A stretch of DNA of 35,114 bases from an uncultured Collinsella sp. (lineage in GTDB: Bacteria > Actinomycetota > Coriobacteriia > Coriobacteriales > Coriobacteriaceae): positions 1 through 35,114 of the forward strand of contig CAKUEU010000013.1 of the NCBI GenBank assembly GCA_934646865.1. Reading direction: 5' to 3'. Every line of letters begins with the position of its first letter. Position 1 is the first letter of the stretch. Made by a program: the position numbers and the translations under genes. The notes below the pieces were generated by a model that was not told where the DNA came from, searched no databases, and saw only the letters and a program-made list of their open reading frames with translations. This document shows positions 1-8,528 of this stretch, in pieces.

Positions 1-117
1 GAGCACAAGGACGCCGTCGAGACCATGATGAAGTCCCTTGAGTTTGCCGACGACATCGCCGAGGCCAAGACCGAGGCCATGGACGTCAAGCTCGACGACA
101 TCGAGATCAAGCGCTAA
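1..117 (+). CDS. C-terminal end of an unrecognised protein (partial)
   Basis: The window opens inside an open frame that reads 38 codons, beginning EHKDAVETMMKSLEF and ending DDIEIKR, and stops at TAA (115-117). The residues are strongly charged and look helical. A rho-independent terminator follows about 70 bases later, which supports this being the true end of a plus-strand gene. Too little of the protein is present to name a family. Confidence 0.6.
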   Translation, partial: EHKDAVETMMKSLEFADDIAEAKTEAMDVKLDDIEIKR

Positions 118-189
118 GCGACTGGCGAGCGCAACGGGAAACACGGGCACAGTGCAAACAAGCGACGATATCCCAGCGCTTCGTACCCA

Positions 190-221
190 GGGAGGGCCGG
201 TAAACCGACCCTCCCTTTCTT
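190..221 (+). terminator. Rho-independent terminator after the first partial gene
   Basis: GGGAGGG (190-196) pairs with CCCTCCC (209-215), with an inner GG/CC pair around TAAA. The stem is followed directly by TTTCTTT. It closes the partial gene ending at 117. Confidence 0.8.
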
Positions 222-283
222 TATGTCAACGCAGTATAGTTACCAAAACGAGCGCATAACCGCACCCTACGAATGGAGGAGTT

Positions 284-2776
284 ATGACCGAACATCATGC
301 CATCAGTCGCCGAGCGTTTACGCTGGGCCTAGGACTCGCAGCGTTGTCGCCGCTTGCAAGCCTGCCCGAAACCGCGGGATTGGGCCTTCCCGTGCGCGCG
401 GCATTTGCAGAAGACGCTGCCACAGCGTCAGTCAGCCTCGACAATTTCGTCATTCGCCTTCGCCCCGCGGGCTATTTTCGCACCGCGAGCGTCAACCAAG
501 ACGGCAACGTTCGCGGCAACGTCTGCCACCTGTTTAACGACGGCACGTCCAGCAAGCTCATCCTTGAGAACGTAACGACCAAGAATGACGATACAAACTG
601 GTATGCTATCCGCACCTTGCTCAATTTCGAAGAGCATAAAAAGACGGGCTACAGCATTTGGTCGGTCGACGACGACTCGGACAAAGATGGAAAGGTCATC
701 CACGTATGGGGCGGCGAGTATGACAACAAGCCCAGCCGCGCTTTTGCGTTCGAGCGTCAATCAAACGGAACCTATATCATCCGAGACCGCACGGTCGAGA
801 AAGAAACCGAGAAAAAAGACATTAAGTACCTGGCAATAGAATCGAACGGCGAAGACCAGGACAACAATAAGATCTGCCATAAGAGTAAGAGCATTCCGTG
901 GGAGCTCGAACTTATCGGTTACGACATGAAAAAGAACGATGCCACGGTTAGCAGCCTCGACTGGATCACGTACAGCAGCTACGTCGATGGGCCATGTTGG
1001 ATGAAATACGTCAACGACAACAAGTTCCTCGACGAGCTGAGCATCCCGGGTACGCACGATTCGGGCACCTGCAGCGTGGACAACGACACTGAGCCCCAAT
1101 CCTCGCAAGTAAAATGCCAGCAGGATTACATTCCCACGCAGTTGCTCGAGGGAATCCGCTATTTTGATATCCGACTCGGAAAGGGCAGCGACCCCGGTAT
1201 CTGCCACGGGGATTTCTACCTATTCAAAAAAGACGGGTACTATCTGCATCTCTCCGATGTCATCAGGTACTTTAAAACGTTTTTGAGCGAAAACCCGAGA
1301 GAAGCGCTTATCATGCTCGCATCGCGCGGCAACGACGAGGCTACCGACGAAAGCATAACGACGGCCTTCGCCAAGGTTATGGCCGATAACCCCGATCTGT
1401 TCTACACGTCGAGCCACGTCCCCACGCTGGGCGAGGTGCGCGGAAAGATCGTCCTGCTGCGTCGATTTAGGCTCGACGGCAACAGCGTAGACGGCCACAC
1501 GTGGGGCCTCGACCTTACCGAATGGGATAACAGGATCAAGGCTCACTCCGACAGCACCACTATGTGTCTCGTCCAAGACGCGCGGGGCTTTGAAGCCGCG
1601 GGGGAAACAGGCGACAAAGAGCCCTATTGCACCAAGGTATACGCCCAGGACAAGTACAAACTCACGGGAACCGACAAGCTCAGCTGGGTCGATAATGCGC
1701 TGAAGGAAACGACCGGGCGCACGCGCAACAAGGTGGACGTCGTGGACGATGACGGGGCCGAGGTGCCAGTCCAGGAGCGTTGCTGGTCTATCAACTACAC
1801 CAGCTGCACGGGCTTGTCGCACGGAGGCAATCCTTTTACCTCGGCACGAGTGGTCAACGAGCATCTGTACAAGAGCCCGTACATCAACCCCAGCGACAAC
1901 GAGGACACAAAGTCAGATTACCTCAAGCACATTGGCATTATCGCATCCGACTTTGTTGATGCGGCGCTGGCCCGGAGCATCTATCAGCGCAATTACGATT
2001 ACGATACACAGCACAAGCAGACAGCTTCGTACTACCTCCCGACCCGCATGCGCATGACGTACGGCAATTCGCTGAGCGACGCCTCGCTCCAGGATGGCAA
2101 GACCGTTGGCGAGGGTCATTTCCGCCTCGTTGACAGCAGCAACGTACTCAACGTGGCGGCTTCGGGCCATGCGTTTGCCATCGAATATGTGGATGTCGAC
2201 GCCCTGGGCAACGAGACCGTTACGGGGCTGCAGGGCTCTGTGCCCATTGATATCGATCCACGCGCGCTGACGCCCCATTTTGAGGGACTCGAAGGACTTA
2301 AGGCCGGCGAAGACGTGCGCGCCAAGATTGCGGCATCACTCGAGGGCAAGCTCGAAACCGATGCCTGCACGGCCCATCTCGAGTTTGTGCACGACGCGGA
2401 CGGCGCTCCGGGCACGGCAATGGCCGAGAGCGAAACATTTGCCGCAGGAACATACTGGGTGCGCGTGAACGGTCTTTTGGGCGACGCGGCGCAAAACTAC
2501 ACGCTTGCCAGCGACGGAGCCGCAAGCTTTACCGTAGTGGCCTCGGGCGGTGCAGGCGGCACCGGCACCGACACGGGTTCCAACGCAGGCGGCGCCGACA
2601 AGAATGGCAAGGGCAACAAGAGCGACCAGGGCAAGAGATCGGGCGGAAAACTTGCCGACACGGGCGATGGCTCCGGCATTGCCGCCGGGCTCGCCGCTGC
2701 CGCCGTGGCGACGACGGTCGCCGGCGCAGCGATGCTTGCTAATGACCACGAAAGCGCTGAGGACGCTGCCGAATAG
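284..2776 (+). CDS. Exported phosphatidylinositol-specific phospholipase C X-domain protein
   Basis: This is an 830-residue exported phosphodiesterase of the bacterial PI-PLC type, which cleaves phosphatidylinositol or GPI-like head groups by general acid/base histidine catalysis. Residues 8-15 (SRRAFTLG) form a Tat-like twin-arginine signal, followed by a hydrophobic stretch and a likely cleavage site after AFA (about residue 42). Residues 50-215 look like a ricin-type beta-trefoil carbohydrate-binding region. The X domain covers about 245-400. It has GTHDSG (H258, D259), RYFDIRLG (D295, R297) and CHGD (H308), matching the catalytic His/Asp/Arg/His set of Bacillus PI-PLC. The C-terminus has a beta-rich region, a Gly/Lys-rich linker, LADTG and one hydrophobic helix with an acidic tail. 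GGAGGA (275-280) supports the start. Head-group preference is not deducible. Confidence 0.85.
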   Translation: MTEHHAISRRAFTLGLGLAALSPLASLPETAGLGLPVRAAFAEDAATASVSLDNFVIRLRPAGYFRTASVNQDGNVRGNVCHLFNDGTSSKLILENVTTKNDDTNWYAIRTLLNFEEHKKTGYSIWSVDDDSDKDGKVIHVWGGEYDNKPSRAFAFERQSNGTYIIRDRTVEKETEKKDIKYLAIESNGEDQDNNKICHKSKSIPWELELIGYDMKKNDATVSSLDWITYSSYVDGPCWMKYVNDNKFLDELSIPGTHDSGTCSVDNDTEPQSSQVKCQQDYIPTQLLEGIRYFDIRLGKGSDPGICHGDFYLFKKDGYYLHLSDVIRYFKTFLSENPREALIMLASRGNDEATDESITTAFAKVMADNPDLFYTSSHVPTLGEVRGKIVLLRRFRLDGNSVDGHTWGLDLTEWDNRIKAHSDSTTMCLVQDARGFEAAGETGDKEPYCTKVYAQDKYKLTGTDKLSWVDNALKETTGRTRNKVDVVDDDGAEVPVQERCWSINYTSCTGLSHGGNPFTSARVVNEHLYKSPYINPSDNEDTKSDYLKHIGIIASDFVDAALARSIYQRNYDYDTQHKQTASYYLPTRMRMTYGNSLSDASLQDGKTVGEGHFRLVDSSNVLNVAASGHAFAIEYVDVDALGNETVTGLQGSVPIDIDPRALTPHFEGLEGLKAGEDVRAKIAASLEGKLETDACTAHLEFVHDADGAPGTAMAESETFAAGTYWVRVNGLLGDAAQNYTLASDGAASFTVVASGGAGGTGTDTGSNAGGADKNGKGNKSDQGKRSGGKLADTGDGSGIAAGLAAAAVATTVAGAAMLANDHESAEDAAE

Positions 2777-2811
2777 GCAAGCTAGACCTTTTGGACGCAT
2801 AGACTCGATTA

Positions 2812-2844
2812 GGGGCGCAGAATATCGTTCTGCGCCCCGTTTTT
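2812..2844 (+). terminator. Rho-independent terminator after the phospholipase gene
   Basis: GGGGCGCAGAA (2812-2822) pairs perfectly with TTCTGCGCCCC (2828-2838) around a 5-nt loop, and a G then TTTTT follow. The stem is 11 bp and lies 36 bases after the phospholipase stop. Confidence 0.9.
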
Positions 2845-2870
2845 AACCTTGGCCCGCACGTCGCCATAGG

Positions 2871-3140
2871 CTACATCACCATGTTCAGCGCGTTAACAAA
2901 CTCCTGGGCCTTCGCACGACTGCTCAGGCTAAAAACACAAGCAGTCAACAGCCTGTTACGCAGAAAAACATCGCTGCCTTTGATTCTATTGACGCCCGTG
3001 ATGTCCTTAAGATAGACAATTTCGGTGTGCTTGCCACCAAAAGTGCCCTTCTTGAGTACCTCAATGCGGTTAGGGTAGATCTTGACGTCTTTAAACCTGC
3101 CCGATCCTTTGTCTTGGAACAGCAGCGTGTTGTTGTCCAT
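2871..3140 (-). CDS. Small PH-like domain hypothetical protein
   Basis: This is a short cytoplasmic protein of 89 residues from the chosen start. It has alternating beta strands and a C-terminal helix (SSRAKAQEFVNALNMVM), a pattern like bacterial PH-like domains that read out lipid or protein ligands. No catalytic motif is visible and the role is unknown. The chosen start, MDNNTLLFQ, has GGGAG (3149-3153) eight bases upstream. In-frame GTG at 3185 and ATG at 3182 would give 104 residues, but their nearest AGGAGG (3204-3209) is 18-21 bases away, which is too far for a normal site. It is transcribed convergently with the phospholipase gene and divergently from the YhcG-type nuclease gene. Confidence 0.6.
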   Translation of the reverse strand: MDNNTLLFQDKGSGRFKDVKIYPNRIEVLKKGTFGGKHTEIVYLKDITGVNRIKGSDVFLRNRLLTACVFSLSSRAKAQEFVNALNMVM

Positions 3141-3303
3141 GCGCGTCACTCCCATGGGGTTCGCTAAAACTGTCTCTACCATCACATCTTAGTCGCTTTG
3201 AGACCTCCTAGCGAAGGTGCCGGGCAGCAGCGCAATTCGTGTCCCCACGAGGCCTTAAACTAAACGCAGTTTGATATGCATTCCGTCAGGAGGAAAGTGG
3301 GCG

Positions 3304-4359
3304 ATGGTGATGAGTGAGCTGGCAAACCGCGGAGAAGCGACGATTGTGCCCGAAGGATTTTACAAGCAGGTTTCCTCGATTCTCAACGCCGCTCGCGACA
3401 AGGCTTATACCGCCATCAACTTTGCGATGGTTGAGGCATATTGGGAAATCGGCAAGAGCATTGTTGAAGAACAAGGCGGAGTAGAGCGCGCCAAGTACGG
3501 CGATGCGCTGCTCAATGCCCTTGCAATCAAGCTTACCAAGGATTTTGGCAAAGGCTTTGAGGCAAGGGAGCTGCGTAAAATGCGCCAGTTATATCTCACA
3601 TTTCCAATTTGGGACTCACTGCGTCCCGAATTGAGCTGGACTCATTACCGCAGGTTGATGCGCATTCCCGACTCCGAAGCGCGCACTTGGTACATGAACG
3701 AATGCGCCGACTCTCGCTGGAGCACACGTCAGCTCGAGCGCCAAATCAACACCATGTTCCGCGAGCGTCTACTTGCCAGCAAGGACAAGGAGACCGTCGT
3801 CCAAGAAATCCAAAAGAGCGCCCCAGCTCATCGCCCCGAGGATATCATCCGCGACCCATATGTACTGGAGTTTTTAGGTTTCTCGGACGATGCTACGTTT
3901 CGCGAGAGCGATCTAGAGCAGGCGCTCATCACGCATCTTCAGAAGTTCCTGCTGGAGCTTGGCCGTGGCTTCGCTTTCGAGGCGCGCCAAAAGCGCATCA
4001 CCTTCGATGGTCGCCACTTCTATATTGACCTTGTGTTTTACAACTATCTGATGCGCTGCTTTGTACTCATCGACCTTAAAACCGATGATCTCACGCATCA
4101 GGACTTGGGCCTGATGCAAATGTACGTGAACTACTACACGCGCGAGCTCATGAGCGAAGGCGACAATCCACCCATAGGCATCGTGCTCTGCGCAGACAAA
4201 AGCGATTCGATTGTCGAGTACACGCTGCCCGAAGACAACGACCAAGTGTTTGCCGCCAAATACCTGCCGTATCTTCCGAGCAAAGAAGAGCTGGCACGCG
4301 AGCTGAGCGCCGAGTACCGCGCCATCAACGAAGCGGCGAATGGCGAAGCGCAAGGGTAA
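3304..4359 (+). CDS. YhcG/DUF1016-family PD-(D/E)XK nuclease
   Basis: This 351-residue protein belongs to the YhcG family. The N-terminal DUF1016 helical domain (about residues 15-165) includes AYWEIGKSIVEEQ and LSWTHYRRLM. A C-terminal PD-(D/E)XK nuclease domain follows, with YIDLVFYN (D242) and LIDLKT (D257, K259) as the metal-binding and catalytic core. Family members are predicted nucleases often found with restriction or mobile loci; the substrate is not established. The start at 3304 is chosen because AGGAGG (3288-3293) lies 10 bases upstream; the longer frame from 3271 lacks a good site. It stands alone with no methylase or toxin partner, and flanking genes read the other way. Recruitment by transfer is possible but unproven. 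Confidence 0.85.
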   Translation: MVMSELANRGEATIVPEGFYKQVSSILNAARDKAYTAINFAMVEAYWEIGKSIVEEQGGVERAKYGDALLNALAIKLTKDFGKGFEARELRKMRQLYLTFPIWDSLRPELSWTHYRRLMRIPDSEARTWYMNECADSRWSTRQLERQINTMFRERLLASKDKETVVQEIQKSAPAHRPEDIIRDPYVLEFLGFSDDATFRESDLEQALITHLQKFLLELGRGFAFEARQKRITFDGRHFYIDLVFYNYLMRCFVLIDLKTDDLTHQDLGLMQMYVNYYTRELMSEGDNPPIGIVLCADKSDSIVEYTLPEDNDQVFAAKYLPYLPSKEELARELSAEYRAINEAANGEAQG

Positions 4360-4729
4360 CAGCACGGTGCGACCGACACCGCCGCAGCCATCGCAGGCGT
4401 ACTCGCGGTTGTGACGCACGCCACGAAACAATACCAGTCATGGACGCCGGCGACGACATCCTTGCCGTGGCTGGCAAGCGTGACCCGACAGGTAAAAACG
4501 CGACCTTCGTCTGATGTGGGCCCATTGGCTGTCACAGAAAAGGGCCGGTTGCACCCGGCCCCTTAAGACGTCTGTACCTGCGTTGCCCGCATCTCCAAAG
4601 TTGACCAACCGAGGAGCGGGTTCCGCGGCACACCCTGATTTTACCCAGTGGGGCGGTTCTTTTGCAGCTGCTCCACCGTTTATTTACATCTAGCACCTGT
4701 TAAACGACCGGGCAGCAGCTCTCACTCCT
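4360..4729. other. 370-bp intergenic region with a possible structured 3' UTR or small RNA
   Basis: I see no convincing gene here. On the minus strand, downstream of the zinc-ribbon gene, the transcript would run about 170 bases to a terminator at 4537-4561. Within it is a nested hairpin at 4586-4620: CCCGC/GCGGG outside, a TCC/GGA step, then GTTG/CAAC. This could be a structured 3' UTR or a small RNA, but I cannot match it to SRP, 6S or tmRNA with confidence. The part from 4360 to 4536 shows nothing. Confidence 0.35.
4537..4561 (-). terminator. Rho-independent terminator downstream of the zinc-ribbon gene
   Basis: Read on the minus strand, GGGCCGG and CCGGCCC (plus-strand 4555-4561 and 4542-4548) form a 7-bp stem with a 6-nt loop, followed by TTTTCTG. 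The plus direction lacks a T-run, so it serves minus-strand transcripts. Confidence 0.7.
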
Positions 4730-6067
4730 CTACTTCCCAAAGATCGCCGCGAACAGGCCCTTACGTTTGGGCTTTTCTTCTCGATAGGAGCCCGCGGCTG
4801 CGGCTGCAACCTGACGCGGCTGCTCACCGCCTCCGCGGCGTACGATCTGGTATAGGAACGGCGATTTGACATATTTGACCTCGATGGGCGTGGCGTGCAC
4901 GGTGCTTTCGTTTGACAGGTGCAGGCTCGGGTTGAGCGGTGCCACGATATGCGTCTCGCGTTTGTCGCCAAACACCACCGCGGCCGCGCGGCCCGTCTGG
5001 CCGTTTACGGCGATGCGCACCTGCTCGCCGTCGCGACTATCCGAAGCCGGACGATCGACAAAGTAGACCGGCACCATCACCAGACCATCCTTGTGCTTGC
5101 GGGCCTTGCGCGCCCAGGTGCGGATGCTCTTTTTATTGAGCCCCAGGGTCGCCTCGGCATCGTTGCCCGCAACGTCGAGCGCCAGCTTGTCGATGACCAC
5201 CTGGTCTTTGGTGGACGCATCGACGGAAACGACGCGGAAGTCGCCTTCCTGCATGGCGGGATCGAACGGTCCCACCTTGGCAAAGTCCCACGGCTCCAAA
5301 ATGCCCATAAGACGAACGTCCAGGTAGTTGGCCCTGGGATATGCCCAATCGAGCACCTCGTAGTACACCAGGGTCTCCTTGCTCAGGCCCTTGCCCGGGA
5401 AGGACGCCATCATGCGCAGGTCCGCCAGCGCCATGGGGAAATAGAAGAGCATCATGTCGTTTTGGATCGCATCTTCCACATCGTGCCCGGCAAAGGCGTC
5501 CGGATACTGACGCACCAGCTGCAGCGCATTGGCACGCGCCTGCTGCGGCGAAATCTCACACGGAACACCCTGCTCTGGCACGTACTCGGCACCCACGCCC
5601 ATGGTCAGACGCTTGCTAAACGTGCCAGGTTTGAGCAAGTCTGCCACACCAATCTTGTTGCCGCACGACGGGCACTCAAACACGCGCTGGGTGGACTCGC
5701 CCTCAAAGGACGCGCCACAGAAGGGGCAGGGAATGCTCACGTGTGTGGCCTCCTGAAACTCCTGCGCCGTCCCGCGATCTTCCCACAGCAGATGCTCCAG
5801 AACCGACTGGTTACGCCAGTGCGAATTAAAGAAATACCAGTCCGGGTCCTCTGGGCGCTCGAGCTGCGACACATGCGTGAGCTTGAGCAACCCGTCAACC
5901 ACCGTCAGCGGTGTATGGCGAATGCCCAGAGCACTCTTAGGCTCCCCGGCGTCCGCTTGCCACGGGACGACCGTTCCGCAATAGGCACATTCAAAGCTGC
6001 GCTTTGCCTGGTGCGAATACATGGGGCCGCCGCAGTTTTGGCATTTAATGGCAAACATCTCGTCCAT
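4730..6067 (-). CDS. Double zinc-ribbon protein of unknown function
   Basis: This 445-residue cytoplasmic protein has two CxxC...CxxC zinc ribbons. The first uses C9, C12, C27 and C30 (CQNCGG ... CAYCG) and the second C114, C117, C132 and C135 (CPFCG ... CPSCG). The remaining roughly 300 residues form a mixed alpha/beta region with no enzyme motif I recognise. The C-terminus is a short basic-hydrophobic tail ending KRKGLFAAIFGK, which might contact a membrane or nucleic acid. The start at 6067 is chosen because GGAGG (6076-6080) is 8 bases upstream and the first ribbon begins at once. The longer open frame to 6280 encodes low-quality sequence. It is divergent from the CDF transporter gene. 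The ribbons suggest nucleic-acid or protein binding, but that is inference. Confidence 0.75.
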   Translation of the reverse strand: MDEMFAIKCQNCGGPMYSHQAKRSFECAYCGTVVPWQADAGEPKSALGIRHTPLTVVDGLLKLTHVSQLERPEDPDWYFFNSHWRNQSVLEHLLWEDRGTAQEFQEATHVSIPCPFCGASFEGESTQRVFECPSCGNKIGVADLLKPGTFSKRLTMGVGAEYVPEQGVPCEISPQQARANALQLVRQYPDAFAGHDVEDAIQNDMMLFYFPMALADLRMMASFPGKGLSKETLVYYEVLDWAYPRANYLDVRLMGILEPWDFAKVGPFDPAMQEGDFRVVSVDASTKDQVVIDKLALDVAGNDAEATLGLNKKSIRTWARKARKHKDGLVMVPVYFVDRPASDSRDGEQVRIAVNGQTGRAAAVVFGDKRETHIVAPLNPSLHLSNESTVHATPIEVKYVKSPFLYQIVRRGGGEQPRQVAAAAAGSYREEKPKRKGLFAAIFGK

Positions 6068-6095
6068 GGAAACGTCCTCCTTTGCACAGGGACTG

Positions 6096-6114
6096 TCGAC
6101 ATTAAGTATGTCGA
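6096..6114. promoter_or_regulatory. Candidate operator palindrome upstream of the zinc-ribbon gene
   Basis: TCGACAT (6096-6102) and ATGTCGA (6108-6114) are perfect inverted arms around 5 bases. They lie about 30 bases before the minus-strand start at 6067, in the 262-bp divergent space shared with the CDF gene. The geometry fits a dimeric repressor site, but no regulator is known. Confidence 0.3.
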
Positions 6115-6329
6115 GCAAACAAGCGCATGCCCATACCCATGTGGCCCAAAATGGAGCACCCGAACGGACGAGAAGGCGCAGTGGACTTGCAGCCGCGCGG
6201 ACAGTCACCCTTCTCCGCCACGTGCTCGTTAGCACTGGCAGACCATTGCTGCATTTTCTGAGCATCGGCCCATAGCGCACCCGTCCGAGCTACACTATCC
6301 CCTTAAACACGATTGTGAGGACGACCGTT

Positions 6330-7511
6330 ATGCTATTTGTAAATCGGCTGGTACATACGCTTGTTCCCGGCAGTGAAAGCGAGCCGGTCGATACCTCCTG
6401 CCGCACCAACGCTGGCTTTGCCGCAAGCCTCATCTGCATCGGTCTCAACATCACGCTGTGCCTGGCCAAGGGAATCGCGGGCCTGCTCGCGGGCTCCGTC
6501 TCGCTTGTCGCCGACGCTTTCAACAACCTCTCCGATGCCTCGAGCAACATCGTGAGCCTGCTCGGATTCCGCCTTGCCAGCCGCCCGGCCGACGAGGGAC
6601 ACCCTTACGGCCACGGCCGCTACGAGTACCTGGCAGGGCTGTTTGTCGCCGTCTTAGTCTGCGCCGTCGGCATCAACCTGATCTTGGAGTCGGTCACCAA
6701 AATCATCAAGCCCTCCCCCACCGCGTATTCGGCGCTCTCTATGGCAGCTCTTATTCTGTCCATGCTCGTCAAGTTTTGGATGGCGGCGTTCAACCGCGCG
6801 CTGGGCAACCGCATCGGTTCCGAGACGCTCATCGCCACGGCGCAGGATTCCAAAAACGACGTCATCGCCTCGGGATCGGTTTTGGCGGCGGCGCTTGTCT
6901 CGCAAACAACCGGCTTTGACCTCGACGGCTGGGCGGGCCTGGGCGTCGGCATCTTCATCTGTATCAGCGGCATGGGTCTGGTGCGCGATGCCATCAGCCC
7001 ACTGTTGGGACAGGCGCCCGACCCTAAGCTTGTCCAGACAATCCGCGACAAGATCATGTCGTATCCGCAGGTCCTGGGCACGCACGACCTAATGGTGCAC
7101 GACTACGGTCCCGGTCGCCAATTTGCCAGTGCGCACGTGGAAATGCCCGGTGAGGGCGACGCATTTGAGCACCACGAGATCCTGGATACCATCGAGCACG
7201 ATATCAAGCGCCAGATGGGCATCGGTATCACGCTGCACTGCGACCCCATCGCCACAACCGGCGACGACCTGCGCGGTTGGGTCAGACGCGGCATCATGCA
7301 GATCGACCCCGCGCTCTCCATCCACGACCTGCACGAGCACGACGGCTTCGTCTCGTTTGACCTGGTGCGCCCCGACGGCTTTGACATATCCGACGAGGAG
7401 CTGCTGGAGCTCGTCACGCGCATCGTGCACGAGCGCCGGCCCGATGCCTCGTGCGTCGTCACGTTTGACTCGGGCTTTAGCTCGCCCGACCGACCGGCCG
7501 AGAAGCTGTAG
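6330..7511 (+). CDS. Cation diffusion facilitator (CDF) metal exporter, manganese-type site
   Basis: This 393-residue inner-membrane proton/metal antiporter has six predicted helices and a cytoplasmic C-terminal domain. CDF hallmarks include LVADAFNNLSDASS in helix 2 and HPYGHGRYEYLAGL after it. The helix 2 metal residues read N65-xxx-D69 and the helix 5 residues D173-xxx-D177 (DSKND). Zinc CDFs typically carry HxxxD in helix 5, whereas DxxxD is associated with Mn2+ exporters, so manganese is inferred. The C-terminal part (after about residue 230) is longer than the usual ferredoxin-like domain and contains a second beta-alpha segment rich in His/Asp. ATG 6330 is preferred over GTG 6315 because TGAGG lies 9 bases upstream. 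It converges on the next gene with a 12-base gap. Confidence 0.88.
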   Translation: MLFVNRLVHTLVPGSESEPVDTSCRTNAGFAASLICIGLNITLCLAKGIAGLLAGSVSLVADAFNNLSDASSNIVSLLGFRLASRPADEGHPYGHGRYEYLAGLFVAVLVCAVGINLILESVTKIIKPSPTAYSALSMAALILSMLVKFWMAAFNRALGNRIGSETLIATAQDSKNDVIASGSVLAAALVSQTTGFDLDGWAGLGVGIFICISGMGLVRDAISPLLGQAPDPKLVQTIRDKIMSYPQVLGTHDLMVHDYGPGRQFASAHVEMPGEGDAFEHHEILDTIEHDIKRQMGIGITLHCDPIATTGDDLRGWVRRGIMQIDPALSIHDLHEHDGFVSFDLVRPDGFDISDEELLELVTRIVHERRPDASCVVTFDSGFSSPDRPAEKL

Positions 7512-7523
7512 CCCGCCTAGACG

Positions 7524-8528
7524 CTAGTTGCCCTGCGCGCCCGAAATGCCGTTTTGCAGCGCGTTCCAGGCATCCGTTGCCATGTCGCCCAGGTTCTGCG
7601 CGGTGTCGCCGAGATTCTGGGCCGTGTCGCCCAGCTGCTGGGCTTTATCACCCAACTCCTGTGCCTTGTTGCTCAGGTCCTCCAGCGTGTTGGAGCTCGA
7701 GCTGTCCGTGGTGCCCTGCTCGCTGGACGCGTTGCCCGACGAGTTGCCCTTGTGCGTTAGCTGGATCTCGAGACTGCCATTGTCGTTGTAGTAGGCAGAA
7801 GTAACAACCCAGTTGGCATCGACGACGGGCGTCGAGCCGTCATCGGTCAGAATCACGGCATTCGAAAGGTCGGCTCCGCGCGACTTGAGGAGCTTCTTGG
7901 CGTTAGACCAGTACTGCCCAGGGATATCGCTCAGGTCGACAACGCTGGACTGAGTGGCCGCAGCCTGCTCGGCCTGTGTGTCGGTCGAGGCGCCTCGCTT
8001 GTTGAGCATGCCCGACACGATGGCAAACACAACCGACAAGGCAAAGAAAATCGCCAGCACGATCAGAATCTTCTTGATCACACCCGCCGAACGCGAAGGC
8101 TTCTCCTCCTCGTCCTCGCCATACTGCGGAATCGACTTGGGGTACTCGCGATACGGCTCGCGCGCGTAGGGATCGCGCGACTCATAGCGAGGCTGCGCCG
8201 TACGCGGCATATACGTCGTCTGCTGAGGCTGTGGAATGGGATTTTGCGGCGGGCCATCATAGGGATCCGGCGCCGAGGCGGCATAGGGATTCTGCGGCGC
8301 GTAATCAAACGGGTCCGGCACCGCGTTGCCATAGGGGCTTTGCGGAGAGGCGGCATAAGGGTCCTGCGCCGCGTCGCCATAACCCATAACCCGCGTAGGC
8401 TCGGCAGAAGGCTGCGTCGCGGCAGGGTCGGCATAACCGGGACCGGGCACAACGCGGGTCGCATCGGCGCTGTCACCAGCCTGCGCGGAGCCATAGCCGC
8501 CCATCACGGTCGTCTTGTCCTGATCCAT
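7524..8528 (-). CDS. Pro-rich single-pass membrane protein with an extracytoplasmic C-terminal domain
   Basis: This 334-residue protein has three parts. Residues 1-145 are disordered and rich in Pro, Tyr, Asp and Ala, with repeated DPY, NPYAAS and QNP units and three Thr-Val motifs (TTVMG, TRVVP, TRVMG). Residues 152-172 form a single membrane helix preceded by positive charges (KK). Residues 195-262 form a small domain, vaguely PASTA-like in its G...A...L...G spacing. They are followed by a Ser-rich linker and a heptad-like tract with repeats of AQ-LGD (288-317). With the N-terminus inside, the domain would face outside. Function is unknown. AAGGAA sits 8 bases before ATG 8528. Confidence 0.75.
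   Translation of the reverse strand: MDQDKTTVMGGYGSAQAGDSADATRVVPGPGYADPAATQPSAEPTRVMGYGDAAQDPYAASPQSPYGNAVPDPFDYAPQNPYAASAPDPYDGPPQNPIPQPQQTTYMPRTAQPRYESRDPYAREPYREYPKSIPQYGEDEEEKPSRSAGVIKKILIVLAIFFALSVVFAIVSGMLNKRGASTDTQAEQAAATQSSVVDLSDIPGQYWSNAKKLLKSRGADLSNAVILTDDGSTPVVDANWVVTSAYYNDNGSLEIQLTHKGNSSGNASSEQGTTDSSSSNTLEDLSNKAQELGDKAQQLGDTAQNLGDTAQNLGDMATDAWNALQNGISGAQGN

Noticed and set aside
3183..3188. ATG followed at once by TGA after AGGAGG, upstream of the small PH-like gene, considered as a start-stop regulatory element
   Set aside because: The spacing from AGGAGG is about 15 bases, and a chance occurrence is likely.
4134..4535. 133-codon minus-strand frame with several Cys, considered as a zinc-binding gene remnant
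   Set aside because: It overlaps the YhcG coding end and has no paired CxxC pattern or ribosome site; it looks random.
7600..7680. Short tandem repeats considered as a CRISPR or minisatellite
   Set aside because: They encode the heptad-like AQ-LGD protein repeats in frame, with no spacers.
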